From: Cryptosporangium minutisporangium
GTDB taxonomy: Bacteria; Actinomycetota; Actinomycetes; Mycobacteriales; Cryptosporangiaceae
Assembly: GCF_039536245.1 (NCBI RefSeq)
Contig: NZ_BAAAYN010000031.1
Location: 25,216 to 89,215 of the forward strand
DNA length: 64,000 nt
Reading direction: 5' to 3'
Part shown: piece by piece, positions 26,700 through 34,263 of the stretch
Layout of the letters: the number at the start of each line of letters is the position of its first letter
Position numbering within the stretch: position 1 is the stretch's first letter
Translations under genes and position numbers: made by a program
The notes under the pieces: model-generated
The model's input: only the letters and a program-made list of their open reading frames with translations
What the model was told of the DNA's origin: nothing
The model's database searches: none

Positions 26700-27905
26700 A
26701 TGACCGAGCCGGTGGTGCTCGAACCCGCCGAGGTCTGGGCCTATTTGGTCGGCCGGGAACTGCTGCCCGCCGATGCCAGCGGTGTCGTGCGGGAGGTCGG
26801 CGACGGCAACATGAACCGGGTCTTCGTGGCGATCCCGGACGACAGCGCGATCGCCGGCCTCGCGGTCAAGCAGGCGCCGCCGTGGATCCAGAAGCTCGGG
26901 CCGTCGGCCCCGATGAGCCCCGAGCGCGCCCTGATCGAGGCTCGCGCGCTCCGTAGGTTCGCCGAGTACGCCCCCCGCCAGACGCCGCGCGTGCTGGATG
27001 TCGACCCCCCGCGGTTCGCGTTCACGATGGAGGACCTCTCCGACCTCACCGTCCTCCGCACGGCCCTGAACGACGGCGCCGGCCTGGGCCGCACGTCCGC
27101 GGAGGTGGGTGAACTCGTCGGCCGGGTCACGTTCGCGACCAGCGTCGCCGGCGCGACACCGCAGGCCCGTGCCGCGCTGCTCGCCGACTCGGTGAACCCG
27201 CTGCTCGCCGAGGTCACGCTGCAATATCTCCTCGGCGACCCGTTCACGACGGCCGAACACAATCACCACCATCCGGCGCTGAACACCGCACTCCAGAAGC
27301 TCCGCAGCGACCCCGCCGTCCGCACCGAACTCGCCACCCTGCGCGCGGACTTCGGCGGGAACGCCCAAGCCCTCGTCCACGGCGACCTGCACAGCGGCAG
27401 CGTCATGGTCGGCGTCCGCAAGGGGGAGCCGGTCGTCCGGGTGATCGACCCGGAGTTCGCGATGGTCGGCCCGATCGGTCTGGACCTCGGGCTCTACCTG
27501 GCCAACGTGGTGATCGCCGCGGTCCGCGCCTACGCCCAGGGTGACGCCGAGCGGGGCAACGACCACGTCCTGTCGATCGCCGACTGCTGGGACTCGTTCT
27601 GCGCCGCCTGGCGCGAGGGCTGGCCCGGTCGCGTCGATCCGCTGCTCGACGACGGCTGGCTGCTGCGCCACCTCCGGGGCGTCTGGCACGACACGCTCGG
27701 TTACGCGGCGGTCGAGCTGGTCCGGCGAGTGGCGGGCTACTCGCACGCGTCCGACCTCGAGACGCTGCCCGACCCCGGGCCGGCGTCGGCGGTCGTGCTC
27801 GGTCTGGGCCACAAGCTGCTCGTGGACCGCGAGATCTGCGGTAGTCGGCCGGATCCCCGCGCGCTCGCGCACCTCGTCAGTACCTCGTGGGAGGCCCAGC
27901 AGTGA
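26700..27905 (+). CDS. mtnK: S-methyl-5-thioribose kinase
   Basis: A 401-residue aminoglycoside-phosphotransferase-like kinase that phosphorylates methylthioribose on O1. The nucleotide loop is EVGDGNMNRVFVA, the catalytic loop LVHGDLHSGSVMV and the metal-binding motif VIDPEFAMVGPIGLDLG. It opens the operon mtnK-mtnA-mtnC-mtnB, whose genes overlap by 4 nt each. A GAGGGAGG ribosome-binding site precedes ATG 26700. A second kinase of the same family lies at 44160-45368. Confidence 0.93.
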   Translation: MTEPVVLEPAEVWAYLVGRELLPADASGVVREVGDGNMNRVFVAIPDDSAIAGLAVKQAPPWIQKLGPSAPMSPERALIEARALRRFAEYAPRQTPRVLDVDPPRFAFTMEDLSDLTVLRTALNDGAGLGRTSAEVGELVGRVTFATSVAGATPQARAALLADSVNPLLAEVTLQYLLGDPFTTAEHNHHHPALNTALQKLRSDPAVRTELATLRADFGGNAQALVHGDLHSGSVMVGVRKGEPVVRVIDPEFAMVGPIGLDLGLYLANVVIAAVRAYAQGDAERGNDHVLSIADCWDSFCAAWREGWPGRVDPLLDDGWLLRHLRGVWHDTLGYAAVELVRRVAGYSHASDLETLPDPGPASAVVLGLGHKLLVDREICGSRPDPRALAHLVSTSWEAQQ

Positions 27906-28948
27906 GGCCCGTGCTCGACGACAGCGTCCGCCTGACCGACGAGGGGGTACGGATCCTCGACCGCCGGGTCTTCCCGGCTCGGCAGGAGTGGGTGCTCGCC
28001 CGCTCCGCGGCCGAGGTCGCGACCGCGATCCGCGAGATGGTCACGCAGAGCTCCGGTCCGTTCTACGCCGGGCTGGCCGGCCTGCGGTTGAGCGCGCGCC
28101 TGCACCGGGGTTCCTCGCTCGAGAAAGCCCTCACTGCTTTGGCGGACGACGGTCAGCTGCTCACCGTCGCCAGGCCGACCAACAACCACGTCCGGGACGC
28201 CGTCCGCGAGGTCCTCGCCGCGGTGGACGCCGCCGCCCCGACCTCGGCGGACCAGGTCGCGCAGATCGTCGAGGCCGAGGCTGCCCAGCTCGAGGCCGCC
28301 TACCGGGGCGGCAGCGCGGAGCTGGGGCGGCTCACCGCGGGCCTGCTGCCGGACGGCGCCCGGGTGCTCACCCACTGCTGGATGGACGCGTACCTGATCG
28401 GGCTGGTGCAGGAGGCTTCGCGCGCCGGGCGGCAGTACGAGTGGGTCGTCACCGAGACCCGCCCGTACCTGCAGGGCGCACGGCTCACCGCGCACACGCT
28501 CGCCGAGATGGGGCAGTCGCTGACGCTGGTCACCGACTCGACGGCGGCGTCGGTCCTGGCCGGTCAGTCGCGGCTGGGCCGACTCGACGCGCTGGTCACG
28601 GCCGCGGACCGGGTGACGATGGACGGGCACGTGATCAACAAGGTCGGGACGCTCGCCCACGCCGTGGCGGCCACCGCGTTCGACGTCCCGTTCTACGCGC
28701 TGGTGCTCGCCCCGGACCCCACCGCCGCCACCGCGTCCGACGTCGTGATCGAGGAGCGGGACGGCGCAGAGGTGCTGTCCACGCTGGGGGAGCGCACCGC
28801 GTCGCCGCTGGTCGAGCGCGGGTACTACCCGGCGTTCGACGTCACACCGCCCCGGTTCGTCCGGCGGATCGTCACCGACCGGGGCGTCTTCGAGCCGGCC
28901 CGGGTCGGCGAGTACCACGGCACCACCGAGAAGGAGCACCGTTCATGA
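27902..28948 (+). CDS. mtnA: S-methyl-5-thioribose-1-phosphate isomerase (MtnA-like)
   Basis: A 348-residue eIF2B-fold isomerase converting methylthioribose-1-phosphate to methylthioribulose-1-phosphate. The diagnostic ETRPYLQGARLTAHTL and AADRVTMDGHVINKVGT are present, with the general acid Asp in AADR. The catalytic Cys lies in THCWMD rather than the usual THCNAG, so this is a divergent branch. The start is GTG 27902, overlapping the mtnK stop (GTGA). Operon position supports the role; a related eIF2B-like sugar-phosphate isomerase is the alternative. Confidence 0.85.
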   Translation: MRPVLDDSVRLTDEGVRILDRRVFPARQEWVLARSAAEVATAIREMVTQSSGPFYAGLAGLRLSARLHRGSSLEKALTALADDGQLLTVARPTNNHVRDAVREVLAAVDAAAPTSADQVAQIVEAEAAQLEAAYRGGSAELGRLTAGLLPDGARVLTHCWMDAYLIGLVQEASRAGRQYEWVVTETRPYLQGARLTAHTLAEMGQSLTLVTDSTAASVLAGQSRLGRLDALVTAADRVTMDGHVINKVGTLAHAVAATAFDVPFYALVLAPDPTAATASDVVIEERDGAEVLSTLGERTASPLVERGYYPAFDVTPPRFVRRIVTDRGVFEPARVGEYHGTTEKEHRS

Positions 28949-29712
28949 CCGCCCATCCACTCCCCACCTGGACCGCCCGGGTGGTCGTCCTCGACATCGA
29001 GGGCACCACCAGCGCCGCCGGCTTCGTGCAGGGCGACCTGTACGACTACGCCAGGCCGCGGCTCCGGCCGTGGATCGAGTCGCACGCGGACGACCCGGCG
29101 ATCGCTGATGCGGTCGTGGCCATCCGCGCCGAGGGCGGGCTGGCCGAGACCGCCGACCTGGACGCCGTCCTCGCGGTGCTGCACGGCTGGATGGACAGCG
29201 ACGTCAAGGCGACGCCGCTGAAGACGATCCAGGGCCAGATCTGGGCGGCCGGATTCGCCGCCGGGGAGTTGTCCTCGCACTTCTTCGACGACGTCGTCCC
29301 GCGGCTGCGGGAGTGGCACGGACGCGGAGTGCGGCTCGCGGTGTTCTCGTCCGGATCGGTGGCGAGCCAGGTCCCGTGGTTCCGGCACGCGGACGCCGGT
29401 GACCTGACGCCGATGATCGACGCGTACTTCGACACGGTCAGCGCCGGGAGCAAGCGGGAGGCCGGCTCGTACGAGAAGATCGCGTCCGCGCTCGGCGTCC
29501 CGGCAGGGGAGGCGCTGTTCCTCACCGACCTGCCCGCCGAGCTGGACGCCGCCCGTGCGGCCGGCTGGCAGGTGATCGGCGTCCGCCGGGAGGGCGAGCC
29601 GAACTACGCGGCCGACTTCGGCGACCACACGGTCGTCGACTCGTTCGCGGAGATCCACGTGGAGCCCGAGGCGGACGTGCGCGCCGAGGACGTCGCCGAG
29701 GACCGGGCATGA
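28945..29712 (+). CDS. mtnC: Acireductone synthase (enolase-phosphatase E1)
   Basis: A 255-residue HAD-family enzyme that enolises and dephosphorylates 2,3-diketo-5-methylthiopentyl-1-phosphate to the acireductone. The HAD motif I is VVLDIEGTTSA, motif II VFSSGS, and motif III/IV the region with GSKREAGSY and LFLTDLPAELDAA. Use of MtnC means no MtnW/MtnX pair is needed. ATG 28945 overlaps the mtnA stop. Confidence 0.94.
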   Translation: MTAHPLPTWTARVVVLDIEGTTSAAGFVQGDLYDYARPRLRPWIESHADDPAIADAVVAIRAEGGLAETADLDAVLAVLHGWMDSDVKATPLKTIQGQIWAAGFAAGELSSHFFDDVVPRLREWHGRGVRLAVFSSGSVASQVPWFRHADAGDLTPMIDAYFDTVSAGSKREAGSYEKIASALGVPAGEALFLTDLPAELDAARAAGWQVIGVRREGEPNYAADFGDHTVVDSFAEIHVEPEADVRAEDVAEDRA

Positions 29713-30344
29713 CGGGCCCCGATTACCGCGTCGAGGCGCGCGGCGTCCTGGAAGCCGCCGGAAAGGCGCTGGCCGCGGAGTCGGCGCGGTTCGCCGGTAT
29801 CGGGTGGATGCGTGGGACCTCCGGCAACCTCTCGATCGTGCTCAACCGGAACCCTCTGCGGCTCGCGGTCACCGTCAGCGGCCTCGACAAAGGTGAGCTG
29901 ACCAGTGCGGACGTCGTCGTCGTGGACGAGTACGGCCGGGCGGTGGAGGAGCAACCCCGGCCCGACCTGATCCCGTCCGCCGAGGCCGAACTGCACGCGC
30001 GGGTCGCGTCGCTGTCGGGCGCGGGCGCGGTGGTGCACGTCCACGCGCTGCAGGCCGTGCTGGCCGGGCACTGGTGGCCGGACGGCATCGAGCTGCGCGA
30101 CCTGGAGATGCTCAAGGGCATCGGGCGGCTCGCTCACGACGAGACCGTCGCGATCCCGGTGGTGCCGAACTCGCAGGACATGAAGGTGCTCGGGGACGAC
30201 GTCGCGAAGGTCTTCGACCCCGGCGTGCCCGCGGTCGTCGTCGCTCGGCACGGCATGTACGCCTGGGGCCGGGACCTGCTCCAGGCCCGTCACCACACCG
30301 AGATCGTCGAGTTCCTGCTCCAGTTCAAGGTCGAGACCCGGTAG
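29709..30344 (+). CDS. mtnB: Methylthioribulose-1-phosphate dehydratase
   Basis: A 211-residue class II aldolase-fold, zinc-dependent dehydratase. Zinc ligands are expected in VVHVHAL and in VARHGMYAWG; WMRGTSGNLSI is the substrate-phosphate loop and Glu in SAEAELHARV is the likely catalytic residue. ATG 29709 overlaps the mtnC stop. The 3' end overlaps the frameshifted MFS gene on the other strand by 20 bp. Confidence 0.94.
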   Translation: MTGPDYRVEARGVLEAAGKALAAESARFAGIGWMRGTSGNLSIVLNRNPLRLAVTVSGLDKGELTSADVVVVDEYGRAVEEQPRPDLIPSAEAELHARVASLSGAGAVVHVHALQAVLAGHWWPDGIELRDLEMLKGIGRLAHDETVAIPVVPNSQDMKVLGDDVAKVFDPGVPAVVVARHGMYAWGRDLLQARHHTEIVEFLLQFKVETR

Positions 30345-31502
30345 GCAGCAGCGCCGGGGTGGCCAGCAGGAGCAATCCGGCGACCCCGATCGCGGTGCGG
30401 GTGTCGCTGACGGAGGCGAGCAGTCCCCACAGGACGGTCGCCGCCGCGGTCAGCGCGTTCCGGGTGACCGACCAGGCCGAGAGCACCCGGGCGACGTAAT
30501 CGGCGGCGGTGTGTTCCAGCCGGTACGCGGCGAGCACCGGGTTGAACACGCCGATGCTGGTGATCAGACCGAACTCGACGACCATGACGAAGACGAGCCC
30601 CGCCGTTCCCGGCCCGATGAACACCAGCGCGATCGGCCAGCACGCGCGGAGCGTGCCGGCGGTCAGCAGCACGGCCCGCTGCCCGTACCGGGCGACGAGC
30701 GGCCGGGCGAGCCGGGAGCCGATCAGCCCACCGAGGCACGGGACGCCGAACGCCAGCCCGTACTGCCAGGGCGCGAAGTCCAGCTCGGCGAGGAGTCGCA
30801 CCGCCAGCAGCGGCGCGGTCGCCATGATCAGCGTGTTGACCAGCACTGTGTTGAGGAACAGCGGCCTGAGCCGAGGGTGGCCGAGCAGATAGCGCCAGCC
30901 CTCGGCGATCCCGGCGGCGCCGGGCGGGCCGGTGGCTGCGGTTCCCGATCGCGGATCGCGGCGATCCCGGTGGCGGAGAGCAGGTAGCTGACGCCGTTCA
31001 ACACCACGGTGGTGAGCGGTCCGAACGCGCCGACCGACCAGCCTCCGAGCGGCGGGCCGAGCGCGGTCGCGGTCCACAGCGTCGACTCGAACCGGCTGCT
31101 GGCGGTGAGCAGGTCGGCGGGGCGGACGAGCGCTTTGAGGTAGGCGCCGCTCGCCGCCATGAACGCGATGTCCGACGCGGCTACCGCGATGGCCACGCCG
31201 ACGAGGTGGCCGAACGTCAGGGCGTCGGTAGCGAACGCCAGTGGCAGCGACGCCAACGCCCCGAAGCGGACCAGGTCGGTGCCGATCATCACCGGACGCT
31301 TGCGCCGGAACTCGACCCACGGGCCGGACGGAAGCGCGATGAGCGCCCCCACGGCGGTTCCGGCGGCCGCGAGGAGCGAGATCTCCAGCGCGCTGCTGTC
31401 GAGCACGAGCAGTGCGATCAGCGGGAAGGCGTCCAGCGCGAGGTAGGTGCCTGCGGTGCTGGCCGCGTACGCCGTCCAGAGCAGGGTGAAGTTGCGTCCC
31501 AT
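30325..31502 (-). pseudogene. MFS transporter gene interrupted by a frameshift
   Basis: Together two frames encode one MFS transporter of about 390 residues. The first half starts at ATG 31502 (MGRNFTLLWTAYAASTAGTY) and runs to about AAIRDREPQ. The second half, in another frame, resumes at TGPPGAAGIAEGWRYLLGHP and ends at 30325. The frame change falls at about 30925-30950 in a G/C-rich tract and is explained by loss of one base (or gain of two). It may be a true pseudogene or a sequencing error. It is divergent from a LysR gene with a palindrome between them, the usual regulator-target layout. Confidence 0.8.
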
Positions 31503-31558
31503 CGCCGGGGATGAGACAGCGGGTGGCGCAGCGGGAGCAAACAACCAGGCGTAGTCCG

Positions 31559-31581
31559 CGGTACAACCGCAGGTTGTACCG
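31559..31581. promoter_or_regulatory. 10-bp inverted repeat, likely LysR operator
   Basis: CGGTACAACC-GCA-GGTTGTACCG is a perfect inverted repeat between the divergent MFS and LysR genes. Its last base is the first base of the GTG 31581 start codon. If that GTG is used, bound LysR would block initiation of its own transcript; otherwise the start is GTG 31590. Confidence 0.7.
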
Positions 31582-32495
31582 TGAGGTCCGTGCACCTGGA
31601 CGCGGTACGGACGGTGGTGGCCGTCGCGGAGGCCGGCCAGTTCCGGGACGCCGCTCTCGACCTGGGCGTCACCCAGCAGGCGGTCTCCAAACGGATCGCC
31701 GCGGTCGAGACCGAACTCGGGGTACGGCTGTTCGTCCGGACTCCGCGCGGTGCGGAGTTGACGGCCGACGGGCAGGCATTCCTGCCGCACGCCCGGGAGG
31801 CGCTGGACGCGATGGCGCGCGCGATCGCGTCCGTGCGCACGGGCGGCCGGGCCCTGCGGATCGACGTCTTCGGTCGTCGGTTGGCCCCGGCGGACCTGCT
31901 GCAGGCGTTCCACCGCGCTCACCCGGACGTCGAGCTGGAGGTCGTGACGCTGCCGACCGCGGACAGGGCGGTCGAGGCCGTGCGGGCCGGTCGGGTCGAC
32001 GCGGCGTTCCGAGCGGTGGCCGGTGCTCCGGACGGGCTGGTCGCCGTGCGGGTGTTGGACGAGCCACTGGAGCTGCTGACCGGACCGGACCACCCGCTCG
32101 CCGGCGCGGGCGAGCTGTCACCGACGGACTTGGCCGGCCACCGGATCTGGGTTCCCGGTCTCGTCGACGGAGCCGAGTGGACCGCGTACTACGCCGCGTT
32201 CGCCGCCGCGTTCGGGCTGACGATCGACGCGGACGGGCCGAACTTCGGCCGCGAGGACGCGCTCGACCGGGTGGGTGCGTCCGCCTCGCTGGCGACGATC
32301 GGCGGAGCGGGGCTGCGAGTGGACTGGAGCGCGCGTCCGACGTTGCGGCGGATCGTGTTGCGCCGCCCGACCCCGATCTACCCGTGGTCGCTGGTGTACC
32401 GGGCCGGCACCGTCCACCCCGGCCTCACCGCACTCCGAAAGCACCTCGGCTCTCCTCGGGTGCTCCCGGACTCGTGGACGCCGTGGCCGCCTTGA
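31581..32495 (+). CDS. LysR-family transcriptional regulator
   Basis: A 304-residue LTTR. The N-terminal winged helix-turn-helix (FRDAALDLGVTQQAVSKRIA; ETELGVRLFVRTPRGAELT) is followed by a type 2 periplasmic-binding effector domain. Divergent from the MFS gene across 78 bp with a perfect inverted repeat between, so it likely controls that transporter and itself. Its 3' end overlaps the convergent XRE gene by 71 bp. Confidence 0.92.
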   Translation: MRSVHLDAVRTVVAVAEAGQFRDAALDLGVTQQAVSKRIAAVETELGVRLFVRTPRGAELTADGQAFLPHAREALDAMARAIASVRTGGRALRIDVFGRRLAPADLLQAFHRAHPDVELEVVTLPTADRAVEAVRAGRVDAAFRAVAGAPDGLVAVRVLDEPLELLTGPDHPLAGAGELSPTDLAGHRIWVPGLVDGAEWTAYYAAFAAAFGLTIDADGPNFGREDALDRVGASASLATIGGAGLRVDWSARPTLRRIVLRRPTPIYPWSLVYRAGTVHPGLTALRKHLGSPRVLPDSWTPWPP

Positions 32496-33312
32496 CGTCG
32501 GCGAGGCGGCGGAAGACCTGGTGGGTGGGCGAACCCGGCTCGGCACAGTAGAAGATCAGCCGCTGACCGGTCTCCGGGATCTGGAGCACCTGGCACTCGA
32601 ACTCCAGCTGCCCGAACAGCGGCGACACCACCGACTTGACGATCCGGCGCCGCTCCTCGACGTCGTGCGCCGCCCACATCTCCGCGAACCGGGCCGACGT
32701 GCCGAGCAGCTCAGTGACCAGCCCTTCGATACCCGGGTCGCCCGGGTACCGCGCGTAGGCGGCACGCAGGTCCGCGATCGTCGAGCGGGCGAACGCCTCC
32801 GCCGACTCCTCGTCCCAGTGCGGGTCGTCGTCCGGTCGGCGGAACATCCAGCGCACCATGTTCCGGTCGGCCTCCGGAACCAGCGAGAGGTCGCTGATGA
32901 AGTGGATCGCCAGGTCGTTCCACGCGAGCACGTCGTACTTCGCGTCGACCACGTAGGCGGGCACCTCGGACAGGCTCGCCAGCAGGTACCGAATAGCCGG
33001 GGTCAGCTCGCGCGCCGGGCGGATCACGGTCGGCGGGTTCTCGCCCGCGACCCGGAACAGGTAGTCGCGCTCGTCCCGGTTGAGCATCAGCGCGCGGGCG
33101 AGCGCGGAGAGCACCTGTCGGGACGGGTTCGGGCCGCGGCCCTGCTCCAGCCGGATGTAGTAGTCGATCGACATGCCGGCCAGCTGGGCGACCTCCTGCC
33201 GGCGCAGGCCCGGCGTGCGGCGTCGGATGCCATCGGGCAGGCCGACGCCGGCGGGCTTCAAGCGCGCCCGCCGGGCTCGCAGGAACGCGGCCACCTCGTC
33301 GCGCGAGTTCAT
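32425..33312 (-). CDS. XRE-family regulator with MmyB-type ligand domain
   Basis: A 295-residue protein with an XRE helix-turn-helix (LRRQEVAQLAGMSIDYYIRL) followed by the MmyB-like domain (KYDVLAWNDLAIHFI). ATG 33312 fits the family start (MNSRDEVAAFLRARR). It is divergent from an SDR gene 101 bp away, the usual target arrangement for this family. It is a distant relative of the protein at 8044-8886. Confidence 0.92.
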   Translation of the reverse strand: MNSRDEVAAFLRARRARLKPAGVGLPDGIRRRTPGLRRQEVAQLAGMSIDYYIRLEQGRGPNPSRQVLSALARALMLNRDERDYLFRVAGENPPTVIRPARELTPAIRYLLASLSEVPAYVVDAKYDVLAWNDLAIHFISDLSLVPEADRNMVRWMFRRPDDDPHWDEESAEAFARSTIADLRAAYARYPGDPGIEGLVTELLGTSARFAEMWAAHDVEERRRIVKSVVSPLFGQLEFECQVLQIPETGQRLIFYCAEPGSPTHQVFRRLADVKAATASTSPGAPEESRGAFGVR

Positions 33313-33413
33313 TGCTCCAGCGTGCCGCAGGGGCCACGGCCGTGGGTGGTACCGCCGATACCAGGTTCTTCGGGTCTCTGTCGGCCGCGTCCGCCGCGGC
33401 GCAAGGTCGGGGC

Positions 33414-34157
33414 ATGACACACATCGCTTTGATCACCGGCGCCAACAAGGGCATCGGCTACGAGACGGCCCGTCTGCTCGGTGAGCAGGGGATGACCGTG
33501 CTGCTCGGAGCCCGCGACGAAACACTGGGACAAAAGGCGGCCGAGACGCTGGGCGCGACCTTCGTCCAGCTCGACGTCACCGACGACGCGTCGATCCGGC
33601 GGGCGGCGGACTTCGTCGAGGCGGAGTACGGACGGCTCGACGTCCTGGTCAACAACGCCGGCATCATCGGCGACCTGGCCGAGGCCCGCGGGTTGCCGAG
33701 CGGCGTCACCCGGGAGGCGCTGCGCCAGGTCTTCGAGACGAACGTCTTCGGTGTGGTGGCGGTGACGAACGCGTTCCTCCCGCTGCTGCGCCGCGCGGAC
33801 GCTGCCCGGATCGTGAACGTGTCCAGCGAAGTGGGGTCGGTCGCAACGGTCAGCGACCCGGAGAACCCGCTCTACCAGCTGGTCGGCATTCCGTACCCGG
33901 CGTCGAAGACGGCGCTGAACATGGTGACCGCGATGTACGCCAAGGAGCTGACGGACACCCCGATCAAGGTCAACGCGGCCAACCCCGGCTACTGCGCCAC
34001 CGACCTCAACGGGCACGCCGGCTTCCGGACGCCCGAGCAGGGCGCGTCGGTGAGCGTCGCGCTGGCCACCCTGCCCGAGGACGGTCCGAGTGGTCAGCTG
34101 TGGGGTTCCCTGACGCTCGCCGGCGGGACCGACACGAACGGTGCGCTGCCCTGGTGA
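33414..34157 (+). CDS. SDR-family oxidoreductase
   Basis: A 247-residue NAD(P)-dependent short-chain dehydrogenase. The cofactor motif is TGANKGIGYETARLL, followed by NNAG and a catalytic Ser-Tyr-Lys set (VSSEVGS; YPASKTALN). It resembles carbonyl-reductase-like SDRs that act on aldehydes or quinones. ATG 33414 was chosen over an upstream in-frame start because it gives the normal SDR N-terminus. It is probably controlled by the divergent XRE regulator. A hairpin follows at 34201-34221. Confidence 0.92.
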   Translation: MTHIALITGANKGIGYETARLLGEQGMTVLLGARDETLGQKAAETLGATFVQLDVTDDASIRRAADFVEAEYGRLDVLVNNAGIIGDLAEARGLPSGVTREALRQVFETNVFGVVAVTNAFLPLLRRADAARIVNVSSEVGSVATVSDPENPLYQLVGIPYPASKTALNMVTAMYAKELTDTPIKVNAANPGYCATDLNGHAGFRTPEQGASVSVALATLPEDGPSGQLWGSLTLAGGTDTNGALPW

Positions 34158-34200
34158 ACCACGTTCTGCCCGCCCGATCCGCACTGCCCGCCTCGGAAAC

Positions 34201-34221
34201 CGAGCTCCAGGCCGGAGCTCG
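34201..34221. terminator. Hairpin after the SDR gene
   Basis: CGAGCTCC-AGGCC-GGAGCTCG forms a perfect 8-bp stem 43 bp after the SDR stop and just before the TIR-NTPase gene. It marks the likely left edge of the following cluster. Confidence 0.6.
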
Positions 34222-34263
34222 CTGACTACTGTGGTGGAGGGGCGTCGGGACGGGGGCGCGGTC

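Noticed and set aside
30828..32093. The two MFS frames considered as two separate transporters
   Set aside because: They hold complementary halves of one transporter and overlap; one frame shift explains both.
34141..34263. ATG 34141 considered as the start of the TIR-NTPase
   Set aside because: It lies within the SDR coding end and its first 40 codons cross a hairpin; the TIR domain begins right after GTG 34264.
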